23,043 bases of DNA, taken from contig CAIZHT010000066.1 in the NCBI GenBank assembly GCA_903932885.1, positions 1 through 23,043 of the forward strand. Direction: 5' to 3'. A program made the position numbers and the translations under genes. Numbering within the stretch: position 1 is the stretch's first letter; every line of letters starts with the position of its first letter. The notes beneath the pieces were generated by a model. That model did no database searches. It was not told the DNA's origin and saw nothing but the letters and a program-made list of their open reading frames with translations. Positions 1-7,000 of this stretch are shown piece by piece. The stretch comes from an uncultured Actinomycetes bacterium. GTDB taxonomy: Bacteria > Actinomycetota > Actinomycetes > Nanopelagicales > Nanopelagicaceae.

Positions 1-1
1 C

Positions 2-217
2 TCTCAAGCTGCAAAAATGGTCAAGAAATTACGAGCACTTTCACAAACTGCTACAACTGAACTACGTGAAAATCTAGGGCCAGGATTTGAAAACTTACAG
101 CCTGCTGATTTGAATCCGAAGACTTTTATAAAGAAGCAGTTGGCAGATGCGCTGGATGAGAATCAAAAACCAGGTGCCAAGAAAATTACTGCAAAGATCG
201 ACCCTGATCTTCTATGA
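2..217 (+). CDS. tatB: Sec-independent protein translocase TatB, 3' part only
   Basis: This is the C-terminal 71 residues of a protein whose start lies upstream of the window. The stretch with ELRENLGPGFENLQ followed by DLNPKTFIKKQL matches the tail typical of actinobacterial TatB, where a conserved 'LGPEFADLDL..DLNPRTFVRKHL'-like block follows the amphipathic helix. TatB is the membrane-anchored component that, with TatC, recognises twin-arginine signal peptides. The transmembrane helix itself is outside the window, so the call rests on this tail and on the downstream mrp gene, a familiar neighbour in actinobacteria. The reading frame is open from base 2; the ATG at base 17 is internal. Its stop codon overlaps the mrp start as ATGA, so the two genes are probably translationally coupled. 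Confidence 0.82.
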   Translation, partial: SQAAKMVKKLRALSQTATTELRENLGPGFENLQPADLNPKTFIKKQLADALDENQKPGAKKITAKIDPDLL

Positions 218-1335
218 CAATTGTTGAACAGATACATGCAGCTCTAGCAACGGTTCAAGATCCTGAGCTTCATCGCGCGCTCCCTGAATTAGGTATGGTT
301 GAGGCAGTCTCATTCGACAAAGGCGTTGCAACTCTCACGATTTTACTAACAATTTCTGGATGCCCGATGCAGGACCGATTGCGTACAGATATCACCAAGG
401 CTGTGCAGGCCGTCAAGGAAGTTGAAAGCATCTCTTTGAATTTTGGAGTGATGTCTGAGGAGCAACGCAATAATGTAAAGAAATTACTTCGTGGTGGACG
501 AGAGAAATTCATTCCCTTTGCCCAACCCGACTCACTTACTCGTGTGTTAGGTATTGCCTCCGGAAAAGGCGGAGTGGGTAAATCCTCATTGACGTGTAAT
601 TTAGCTATCGCTGCAGCAAACAAGGGTTTGCGAGTTGGAATTCTTGATGCTGATGTTTATGGACACTCAATTCCGCGTTTGATGGGCTTGATGAACCAAC
701 GACCAACTGCAATTGATCAGATGTTCATTCCACTCGAGTCCTATGGAGTCAAGACTGTTTCGATGGAAATGTTCAAGCCTGAACGCTCCGATGCTGTTGC
801 ATACCGCGGCCCTCTTCTACATAAGGTATTAGAACAACTCCTTTCTGATGCATATTGGGGCGACCTCGACTTACTTCTAATTGATCTACCACCAGGAACA
901 GGTGATTTAGCAATATCTCTAGGCCAACTTATTCCCTCTTCAGAAGTATTAGTTGTGACGACGCCACAAGTTGCAGCAGCTGAAGTTGCTGAACGAGCAG
1001 GAAGAATCGCTCATCAAATGAAACAACATGTTGTTGGAGTAATCGAAAACATGTCTGCATTTCCGTGCCCCACCTGCGGTGAATCTATTTCCCTCTTTGG
1101 TACAGGTGGTGGCGAAGAGACTGCGCGTCGACTCTCAGAATTAGTTGGAACCAATGTCCCATTACTTGGAAAGGTTCCATTTAGTCCCGATCTTCGTACT
1201 GGCGGAGATTCAGGTAAGCCAGTTGTCGCAGAACACCCAGAATCCGCAGCAGCAATCGTGATTAATGAAATTACAGATCAACTTATTGTTAGAAGTAAAT
1301 CCTTGTTAGGAGTTCGACTGGGGCTTGCTACGTAA
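214..1335 (+). CDS. mrp: Mrp/NBP35-family ATPase, iron-sulfur cluster carrier (ApbC-like)
   Basis: A 373-residue Mrp-family P-loop ATPase. An N-terminal MIP18/DUF59 domain (about residues 3-80, with a conserved Cys50 in TISGCP) is followed by the ATPase domain. The deviant Walker A motif GKGGVGKS is at 117-124, DADVYGHS at 145-152, and Walker B with DLPPGTGD near 224-231. The CPTC pair at Cys285/Cys288 is the family's bridging Fe-S ligand motif. Family members form dimers that hold and transfer [4Fe-4S] clusters to apoproteins in the cytoplasm; this is known for the family and inferred here. The start overlaps the tatB stop by four bases and no clear Shine-Dalgarno is visible, so coupled translation is likely. 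The last 30 bases overlap the end of the opposite-strand DUF1003 gene. Confidence 0.93.
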   Translation: MTIVEQIHAALATVQDPELHRALPELGMVEAVSFDKGVATLTILLTISGCPMQDRLRTDITKAVQAVKEVESISLNFGVMSEEQRNNVKKLLRGGREKFIPFAQPDSLTRVLGIASGKGGVGKSSLTCNLAIAAANKGLRVGILDADVYGHSIPRLMGLMNQRPTAIDQMFIPLESYGVKTVSMEMFKPERSDAVAYRGPLLHKVLEQLLSDAYWGDLDLLLIDLPPGTGDLAISLGQLIPSSEVLVVTTPQVAAAEVAERAGRIAHQMKQHVVGVIENMSAFPCPTCGESISLFGTGGGEETARRLSELVGTNVPLLGKVPFSPDLRTGGDSGKPVVAEHPESAAAIVINEITDQLIVRSKSLLGVRLGLAT

Positions 1336-1800
1336 TTCTTTGATCATCTCTTCAAGAAGCTCGGCCATTTCACTTCGCATAAAGTCACGTGTGGCAACTT
1401 CACCTAGTGAAATTCGCAGACTTGCTAATTCACGTGTTAGATATTCGGTATCTGCGATGCTTCTATCATTTCGAGCACGATCTTCATTGAGTTGAATACG
1501 ATCACGATCTGCTTGACGATTTTGTGCAAGCAAAATAAGCGGGGCTGCATAGGATGCCTGAAGTGAAAGAATGAGCGTCAAGAAAATAAATGGATATGTA
1601 TCCCATCGCAGACTCATTGGCGCCAAAGTATTCCAAAGCACCCAGAATCCTACGAAGAATGTCATGTACACCAAGAAACGAGCTGTTCCTAAGAATCGCG
1701 CGAAATTTTCTGACAAACGACCAAAAGTTTCAGGATCAAAATTTGGTCGCAAGGAACGGCGTGTTTCGCGTGGAGTATCTAATTGATTATTGCGTGCCAT
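1306..1800 (-). CDS. DUF1003 family membrane protein
   Basis: A 164-residue protein with two hydrophobic helices (about 38-60 and 68-92). They are followed by the family signature NRQADRDR (94-101) and a charged C-terminal region (about 105-160) that looks helical or coiled-coil. This layout fits DUF1003, a bacterial inner-membrane family of unknown function. The ATG lies inside the upstream MgtE-like gene (14-base overlap) and has a strong Shine-Dalgarno, AAGGAGG at 1808-1814, seven bases upstream. The two are therefore probably made from one transcript and may work together. The 3' end overlaps mrp on the other strand. The basic N-terminus (RETRR..LR) suggests a cytoplasmic N-terminus under the positive-inside rule. 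Substrate or partner is not known. Confidence 0.85.
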   Translation of the reverse strand: MARNNQLDTPRETRRSLRPNFDPETFGRLSENFARFLGTARFLVYMTFFVGFWVLWNTLAPMSLRWDTYPFIFLTLILSLQASYAAPLILLAQNRQADRDRIQLNEDRARNDRSIADTEYLTRELASLRISLGEVATRDFMRSEMAELLEEMIKELRSKPQSNS

Positions 1801-3094
1801 TGTGTGCGCCCTCCTTCTCTAATTGAGCAATATTTACTTGTGTACGTGAAGTTTCACGATGATCATGGCGCCAGTTTTCTGGCAATAAGTGATCAAGAAC
1901 GTCATCGACAGTAACTGCACCGAGCAGACGATCATTTGCATCAACAACGGGCACTGAAAGCAAGTTATAGCTTGCTAAATATGACGAAACTTCATTGAGC
2001 GTTGCATCAGGATTGAGGCCCTGTGTATCTGTATCGACGATAGAACCGAGAAGTGTTGAAGGTGGTTCGCGCAATAAGCGTTGATAATGCGCCATACCGA
2101 TGAAGCGACCAGTTGGTGTTTCTAGCGGTTGGCGACAAATAAAAATTTGCGATGCAAGTGCTGGTGAAATCTCGCTTTGTCGCACCGCAGCAAGGGCGTC
2201 AGCAACTGTTGAATCAGCACTCAAAATAATTGGTTCAGTCGTCATCATTCCGCCAGCGGAGTAGTCCTCATAATTCATAAGACGAAGTACATCTTCAGCA
2301 TCTTCTGGTTCCATCAAATCAATGAGGGCTTGTGCGCGTTCGGCTCCAACTTCACGGAGCAAATCTGCAGCATCATCAGGATCCATTTCACCAAGAACAT
2401 CTGCAGCACGTTCGCCTTCTAACTCTGCAAGGAGTTCTACTCGACTCTTCTCATCCATTTCTTCCAATACATCTGCAAGTCGCTCATCGTTGAGTGCACC
2501 AGCAACTTCTACACGACGTTTTGGTGCAAGATCTTGAAGTACTGCAGCAAGGTCGGCAGCGCGAAGATTGGACAATGTTGAAAGTAGAGTTGTGACACCT
2601 TGATTTGGTTCGTGTGATGCAAACCCAGTGACTTCTTCCCACGCAACTGTAGAAGTCGCTCCTTTGCGACGCAGGCCATGTCCTTTACGCATAATGTGAA
2701 CTTTTGTAATTAGCCAGTCACCAGTGCGGTTTTGTTCCATTCCCATATCTTCAACAATTACTTTTTCGTCAGAGTCAACAAGTGTGATGGAACGGTCTAC
2801 TAATTCTCCGAGAACCAATAACTCACCCGCACGTGTATCGAAGCGGCGCATATTGAGTAATCCAGTAATTACAACAGTTCCACTTTCAATAGATGTGACT
2901 CGAGTAATTGGTACAAATACTCTTCGGCGCAGTGGAACTTCAACAACTAAACCAAGAATTCGTGGTGGTTGATTATTTGAACGAAGGGTCGCGACAGCAT
3001 CTCGCACCTTACCTACTGGATCACCATTGGGGTCAAAGACCGCCGTGCCTGCAAGACGGGCGAGAAATACTCGTTTTATCAAGTTTCCGCTCAT
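1787..3094 (-). CDS. MgtE N-domain and CBS-domain protein without a transport domain
   Basis: A 435-residue soluble protein. Residues 1-150 hold beta-rich PRC-barrel-like sequence, probably two copies. Residues about 165-275 form an MgtE intracellular N domain, seen as repeated helical units such as ADVLEEMDEKSR, ADVLGEMDPDDAADLL and AEDVLRLM. Residues about 280-405 form a pair of CBS domains, ending in VPVVDANDRLLGAVTVDDVLDHLLP. True MgtE magnesium channels continue with five membrane helices; here the protein ends about 30 polar residues after the CBS pair, so it cannot be a channel itself. Actinobacteria commonly carry this channel-less form, to my knowledge with no established function. 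A role in sensing magnesium or nucleotides and passing the signal to a membrane partner is inference. The start has a leaderless-type promoter directly upstream. Confidence 0.88.
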   Translation of the reverse strand: MSGNLIKRVFLARLAGTAVFDPNGDPVGKVRDAVATLRSNNQPPRILGLVVEVPLRRRVFVPITRVTSIESGTVVITGLLNMRRFDTRAGELLVLGELVDRSITLVDSDEKVIVEDMGMEQNRTGDWLITKVHIMRKGHGLRRKGATSTVAWEEVTGFASHEPNQGVTTLLSTLSNLRAADLAAVLQDLAPKRRVEVAGALNDERLADVLEEMDEKSRVELLAELEGERAADVLGEMDPDDAADLLREVGAERAQALIDLMEPEDAEDVLRLMNYEDYSAGGMMTTEPIILSADSTVADALAAVRQSEISPALASQIFICRQPLETPTGRFIGMAHYQRLLREPPSTLLGSIVDTDTQGLNPDATLNEVSSYLASYNLLSVPVVDANDRLLGAVTVDDVLDHLLPENWRHDHRETSRTQVNIAQLEKEGAHNGTQ

Positions 3095-3106
3095 AGGCTA
3101 AGGGTA
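3095..3106 (-). promoter_or_regulatory. Leaderless-type promoter of the MgtE-like gene
   Basis: Read on the minus strand, TACCCT (3106-3101) is followed by the six bases TAGCCT and then the ATG at 3094. A -10 hexamer of the form TAnnnT six bases before the start codon would place the transcript's first base at the A of ATG. No Shine-Dalgarno is present. No convincing -35 box was identified. Confidence 0.55.
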
Positions 3107-3153
3107 ACCTCTAAAGATGAACTCTCGCTTTCGTATTAGTGACAAGCAATAGA

Positions 3154-3165
3154 TACCGTTACCCC
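3154..3165 (+). promoter_or_regulatory. Leaderless-type promoter of the EamA transporter gene
   Basis: TACCGT (3154-3159) is followed by TACCCC and the ATG at 3166. The spacing is the same as for the divergent MgtE-like promoter 48 bases away. There is no Shine-Dalgarno before this ATG. It argues against the in-frame GTG at 3139, whose extra residues (ending YRYP) would simply be this promoter read as codons. Confidence 0.55.
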
Positions 3166-4074
3166 ATGGCGCCTCACGCAAGAGATAACCACATTGCCAT
3201 CCCTGCTCGCCCGGATCTCATTCGCTTAGGTCTTGGAATCGTAGGAATTGGAACCTCAGGCCCCCTTATTGCGATGAGTTCTATGCCTGTGCTTACTTTA
3301 ATTTTTTGGAGAAATCTTGGCGGATCTCTCATTACCCTTCCATTTGCCATACGACATATACGTTTGAAGAGTCATCGTGAAGGTATCAAATGGGCGGCGA
3401 TTGCCGGTGTCATTCTCGCGCTACATTTCTATGGATTCTTTTTGGCAATGCGAATGACAACTGTTGCTGCAGGAACTGCGATTGTTGCACTACAGCCAAT
3501 ATTTGCCGCTCTCTTTGTAAAAATGAGTGGCGGACATATTCCATCTCGAGCATGGTTTGGAATGATTGTTAGTTTCGCAGGCGTACTACTTATCTCTGGA
3601 ATTGATTTACAGATATCTCTGAGAAGTTTTTTGGGTGATATTGCTGCCTTGATTTCAGCTGCTCTTGCAGCCTTGTACATGATGGCTGGTTCTAAAGCTC
3701 AACGAACAATTGAAACGAGTACGTATACAACTATCTGCTACTTTGTTTGTGCCATAACTGCGCTGCCCATGGCAATAATTGCGGGTAATGAGATTTTACA
3801 TTTCACTGCAAAACAATGGTGGATTGTTCTTGGGCTAATACTCGGTGCTCAAATTCTTGGTCACACAATGTTCAATGCAGCACTAAAGAGAGTATCCCCA
3901 GCAGTTGTATCACTCATAGTCTTCTTTGAAGTTCCAGTCAGTTCAATTCTGGCCGTATGGTGGCTTGACCAAAAACCGCCTCTTGGGATTATTCCTGGGA
4001 TTGCTCTTATTCTTATCGGATGTGTACTTGTTGTATTACGAACTCGAGTTGATCGAGCGCAAGCAAATGATTGA
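3166..4074 (+). CDS. EamA/DMT-family transporter
   Basis: A 302-residue, strongly hydrophobic protein with the two-fold EamA repeat of the drug/metabolite transporter superfamily, about ten membrane helices by family rule. Recognisable family segments are the first-repeat start LGIVGIGTSGPLIAMS, FFLAMRMTTVAAGTAIVALQPIF, and the second-repeat stretch AALKRVSPAVVSLIVFFEVPVSSILA. Members export or import small metabolites or amino acids; the substrate cannot be told from sequence. I chose the ATG at 3166 because a leaderless-type promoter ends exactly before it; an in-frame GTG at 3139 would add nine residues. It is the first gene of a tight five-gene unit, and its 3' end overlaps the PHP gene by eight bases. 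Confidence 0.87.
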   Translation: MAPHARDNHIAIPARPDLIRLGLGIVGIGTSGPLIAMSSMPVLTLIFWRNLGGSLITLPFAIRHIRLKSHREGIKWAAIAGVILALHFYGFFLAMRMTTVAAGTAIVALQPIFAALFVKMSGGHIPSRAWFGMIVSFAGVLLISGIDLQISLRSFLGDIAALISAALAALYMMAGSKAQRTIETSTYTTICYFVCAITALPMAIIAGNEILHFTAKQWWIVLGLILGAQILGHTMFNAALKRVSPAVVSLIVFFEVPVSSILAVWWLDQKPPLGIIPGIALILIGCVLVVLRTRVDRAQAND

Positions 4075-4912
4075 TCTACATACCCACACCACATGCAGTG
4101 ATGGCACTGATACGCCTCGAGAATTAATAAATAAAGCGCTATCGCAAGGAATCAATGTCCTAGCAATTACAGATCACGATACAACTTCGGGTTGGAATGA
4201 AGCACGACAAGCATTGCGCGGTGACTTAGAGTTAGTCCTCGGCGCTGAAATCTCATGTCTCACACATGATGGAATAAGCGTTCATATGCTCGGACTTCTC
4301 TTCGATGAAACTAATGTAGCGATGCAAGTTCTCTTGGAAGAGACGCGAGATGGACGAATTCCACGAATGCGCAAAATGGTTGAGCTCATGCGTGCTGAAG
4401 GAATAAACATATCTCTCGAAGATGTTGAGGCAGTAAAGCCAATCGGAGCAACACTTGGCCGTCCACATTTAGCAGATGCACTAGTAAGAAATGGAGTTAT
4501 CGCTTCACGGGATGAAGCGTTCCAAGGACTTCTCAATAACGAATCTAGATTCTATGTTTCACACGCAGCACCAACTCCTGTTGAAGCAATTAGAGCAATT
4601 CATGCGGCAGGGGGAGTATCTGTCATTGCACATGCATTTGCATCTCTTCGTGGAAAAATTCTTGTCAGTGAAGATTTTGACGAACTTTGCGATGCTGGGC
4701 TCAATGGCATAGAAGTTGATCACCGAGACCATAGTCCAGCAGAGCGTGAAATGTTACGTGCGATTGCAATTGAAAAAAACTTGGTAATTACAGGTTCAAG
4801 TGATTATCACGGTACAGGAAAGATGAATTCTTTAGCTGAAAATTGGACGAGCCCAGAACAATGGCATCGACTAGAATCAGAATCTGATCAACGAAGGGTG
4901 GTGAAAGCGTGA
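4067..4912 (+). CDS. PHP-domain metal-dependent phosphoesterase (YciV/RNase AM-like)
   Basis: A 281-residue PHP-domain protein. Metal-binding residues are visible in order: HTH (His5, His7) with Asp12, DHD at 36-38, Glu61, His134 in GRPHLADAL, His189 in IAHAF, and the closing SDYHG (Asp246, His248). This arrangement matches the YciV/TrpH group, whose studied members remove phosphate from 3',5'-nucleoside bisphosphates and trim RNA 5' ends; the precise substrate here is inferred. The start is the ATG at 4067. A longer open frame begins at 3926, but its extra 47 residues overlap the transporter gene and lie before the conserved HTHTTCSDG that begins family members. The end overlaps marC-like gene by four bases (GTGA). 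Confidence 0.86.
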   Translation: MIDLHTHTTCSDGTDTPRELINKALSQGINVLAITDHDTTSGWNEARQALRGDLELVLGAEISCLTHDGISVHMLGLLFDETNVAMQVLLEETRDGRIPRMRKMVELMRAEGINISLEDVEAVKPIGATLGRPHLADALVRNGVIASRDEAFQGLLNNESRFYVSHAAPTPVEAIRAIHAAGGVSVIAHAFASLRGKILVSEDFDELCDAGLNGIEVDHRDHSPAEREMLRAIAIEKNLVITGSSDYHGTGKMNSLAENWTSPEQWHRLESESDQRRVVKA

Positions 4913-5526
4913 ATCTTGCCCAAGCTAGCGCCATTACTTTCACCATTCAATCCTTCGTGACCCTGCTAGTAATTATGGATCCACCAGGTGCAACTCCAAT
5001 ATTTCTTAGTTTGGTTGCAGATAAAAGTGCGAAAGTTCGCCGACAACTCGCAGTCCAAGCTGCCTTAGTTTCACTACTTGTCATTTCAGTCTTTGCGCTA
5101 TTTGGCCGATTGATACTTTCCTATCTCAATGTTTCTATTGAAGCCCTTCAGGGTGCAGGTGGACTTTTACTTTTACTCATCTCACTTGAACTTTTGACAG
5201 GACGTAGTAGCGAAAATTCGAAATCTGAAAATGCGAATGTTGCACTCGTGCCTCTTGGCACTCCATTACTGGCAGGACCTGGCGCCATAGTTGCGACAAT
5301 GCTCTTTGTTCAAGAGGCAACAACAACCCCCTACGTCATTGGTCTCATTGTCGCTGTAGTTGCAGTCCATGTAGTTATTGCGTTAGCACTTCTTTCCTCA
5401 ACAACAATTTTGCGTGTAATCCGCGAAGCAGGAGTAACACTTGTTGCTCGAATTGCAGGACTACTACTTGCAGCCATTGCAGTTCAAATGATTGTTGATT
5501 CAATTCGTGGTTTCATAAGCGCGTAA
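4909..5526 (+). CDS. MarC family integral membrane protein
   Basis: A 205-residue membrane protein with about six predicted helices. The first helix carries FVTLLVIMDPPGATPIFLSL, the family hallmark (MDP.G..P.FL), and a second conserved motif PLLAGPGAI lies between helices three and four. MarC proteins are conserved inner-membrane proteins without an agreed substrate; an early link to multiple antibiotic resistance has not held up in general. Translation starts at a GTG whose last bases overlap the PHP gene's stop, with a purine-rich stretch (GAAGGGTGGTGAAA) just before it. The gene sits in the middle of the five-gene unit, with the next start two bases past its stop. Confidence 0.9.
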   Translation: MNLAQASAITFTIQSFVTLLVIMDPPGATPIFLSLVADKSAKVRRQLAVQAALVSLLVISVFALFGRLILSYLNVSIEALQGAGGLLLLLISLELLTGRSSENSKSENANVALVPLGTPLLAGPGAIVATMLFVQEATTTPYVIGLIVAVVAVHVVIALALLSSTTILRVIREAGVTLVARIAGLLLAAIAVQMIVDSIRGFISA

Positions 5527-5528
5527 TC

Positions 5529-6320
5529 ATGATTAATCCAGGCCTATTTTCTCCATCAACAATTGTTTGGAAAATTCACTCAGACCCTTCCATGGCAGTT
5601 GGCGGTATTCGCGCTTTACTACAGCAGGCATTGCACCCAGTTGCTATGGCGGGTGTGGCAGCACACTCGAATTTTCGAGACGATGCTTGGGGAAGATTGC
5701 AACGCACAGGCGATTATGTTTCAACTATAACTTTCGGTGAAGTTGAAGAAGCAAATAAACTGGCCTCACGCGTGCGAGCGATTCATACAAAATTGGGTTT
5801 AGATGACCCACATCATTTGCTGTGGGTTCATATGGCCATGGTGGATTCATTCTTAGATACAGCAGTACGTTCAGGTTTAGAGTTATCAGAAATAGAGAAA
5901 GATCTCTACATAAACCAAATGCGCATATTTGCAGAGTTAGTCGGTATTCCATTGGCAGATGTTCCAATTTCAATGCAAGAACTCATAGATTATTTCAACG
6001 ATATTAAGCCAGAACTGAGTGCATCTGATGATGCGAAACGGGCCGCACTCTTTTTGTCTATTCCACCAATGCCAAAAATGGTTCGCTTTGCAACGCCTGC
6101 AGCACCGGCTTGGGCAACTCTTGCAACACTTGCCGCATCATCACTTCCAGCATGGGCACGAACACTTTATGGTTGGCCGAATCTTCCTGGTGCACAAATT
6201 GCGACATCAATTGCCCTGAAGGCAACTAGATCAACTCTTTCTCTTATTCCTTCGGCAATTATTGAACCACCGGTCTTCAAAAAAGCACGTATTCGCTGGA
6301 ACCTTGAGGAGAGTGCGTGA
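5529..6320 (+). CDS. DUF2236 family protein (MpaB-like oxygenase family)
   Basis: A 263-residue member of DUF2236. The diagnostic N-terminal block includes LLQQALHPVAMAGVAAHSNF (His36 and His46), GRLQRT.DYV..ITFG, then HHLLWVHMAMVDSFL (His95/96, His101). These histidines are the conserved set that in the related rubber oxygenase and mycophenolic-acid MpaB proteins is tied to haem or metal-dependent oxidation; activity here is inferred. The middle of the protein (about 180-235) is rich in alanine and proline. The ATG is two bases after the previous stop. The 3' end carries GAGGAGAG, which serves as the Shine-Dalgarno of the next gene, and the stop overlaps that gene's GTG. Confidence 0.82.
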   Translation: MINPGLFSPSTIVWKIHSDPSMAVGGIRALLQQALHPVAMAGVAAHSNFRDDAWGRLQRTGDYVSTITFGEVEEANKLASRVRAIHTKLGLDDPHHLLWVHMAMVDSFLDTAVRSGLELSEIEKDLYINQMRIFAELVGIPLADVPISMQELIDYFNDIKPELSASDDAKRAALFLSIPPMPKMVRFATPAAPAWATLATLAASSLPAWARTLYGWPNLPGAQIATSIALKATRSTLSLIPSAIIEPPVFKKARIRWNLEESA

Positions 6321-7000
6321 GTAAAGTTGTTGCAATTGGAAATATTGCAGGCGGTACAGGTAAAACAACTACAGCACATGCATTAGCTGTTGCTTGCGTG
6401 GAGTATGGAAAGAAAGTTCTACTCTTAGATTTAGATGTATCTACTTCATTGACATTCCAGCTCGGGCTAGAGAATGAACGCACAACTCTTACTGATTTCT
6501 TGCAAGGTGCACCAATAAATGAATCTCAGATTAGAACGGTTGCTGAGAGATTCGACTTCATACCCTCTGATTCACGCCTTTCCAGCCTTTATGAAAGTGG
6601 CATTTTCAGTAAATTTCTACAAGCATTACCTAAAGAGTACGACTTGATTCTCCTCGATACTCCTTCAACCATTGATCAGAGATTATTAATGGCGATAGAT
6701 GAATCTAACTTGATTCTAATTCCAGTAACTCCTAATTTGCATTCAATCCGTGGTGCCAATCAGGTAAGAAAAATAGCCCCTGATAAATCAGTATTTGGAT
6801 TCAAGGTTGCAATGAGAAGTGATACCAATACTTGGGATGATTCAATGGAATATCTAGATGCATTGATTCCTGATTCAGAACTTGTTGATAGTGCGCAGAG
6901 TGAAATGAGTTCTGTTATTACCCTCAATAATCGAAGCGAGATTGCTGGCGCATATCGCGAACTTGCTTATTCTTTACTTGAGAAGCTAGAACTAATCTAA
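6317..7000 (+). CDS. ParA/MinD-like P-loop ATPase with altered signature lysine
   Basis: A 227-residue ParA-superfamily ATPase. The phosphate-binding loop reads AGGTGKTT (11-18), followed by VLLLDLDVSTS (34-44) and Walker B DLILLDTPS (109-117). Canonical ParA/MinD proteins have KGGxGKT with a signature lysine before the two glycines; here that position is alanine while the catalytic P-loop Lys16 is kept. It is shorter than chromosomal ParA and no parB lies nearby, so it is not the main chromosome partition gene. Cargo and partner are unknown. Start is GTG, overlapping the DUF2236 stop (GTGA), with GAGGAGAG at 6306-6313 as ribosome binding site. It ends the five-gene unit and its last four bases overlap the convergent helicase gene. 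Confidence 0.85.
   Translation: MSKVVAIGNIAGGTGKTTTAHALAVACVEYGKKVLLLDLDVSTSLTFQLGLENERTTLTDFLQGAPINESQIRTVAERFDFIPSDSRLSSLYESGIFSKFLQALPKEYDLILLDTPSTIDQRLLMAIDESNLILIPVTPNLHSIRGANQVRKIAPDKSVFGFKVAMRSDTNTWDDSMEYLDALIPDSELVDSAQSEMSSVITLNNRSEIAGAYRELAYSLLEKLELI

Noticed and set aside
2322..2972. Open frames on the plus strand opposite the MgtE-like gene
   Set aside because: They are serine/arginine-rich mirror frames of a well-supported gene, with no family similarity.
3926..4066. A 47-residue hydrophobic N-terminal extension of the PHP gene
   Set aside because: It overlaps the EamA gene in another frame and precedes the family's conserved beginning MIDLHTHTTCSDG; it is the transporter's coding sequence read out of frame.
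6317..7000. The main chromosome-partition gene parA
   Set aside because: No parB or parS nearby, no replication-origin genes, short length, and altered P-loop.
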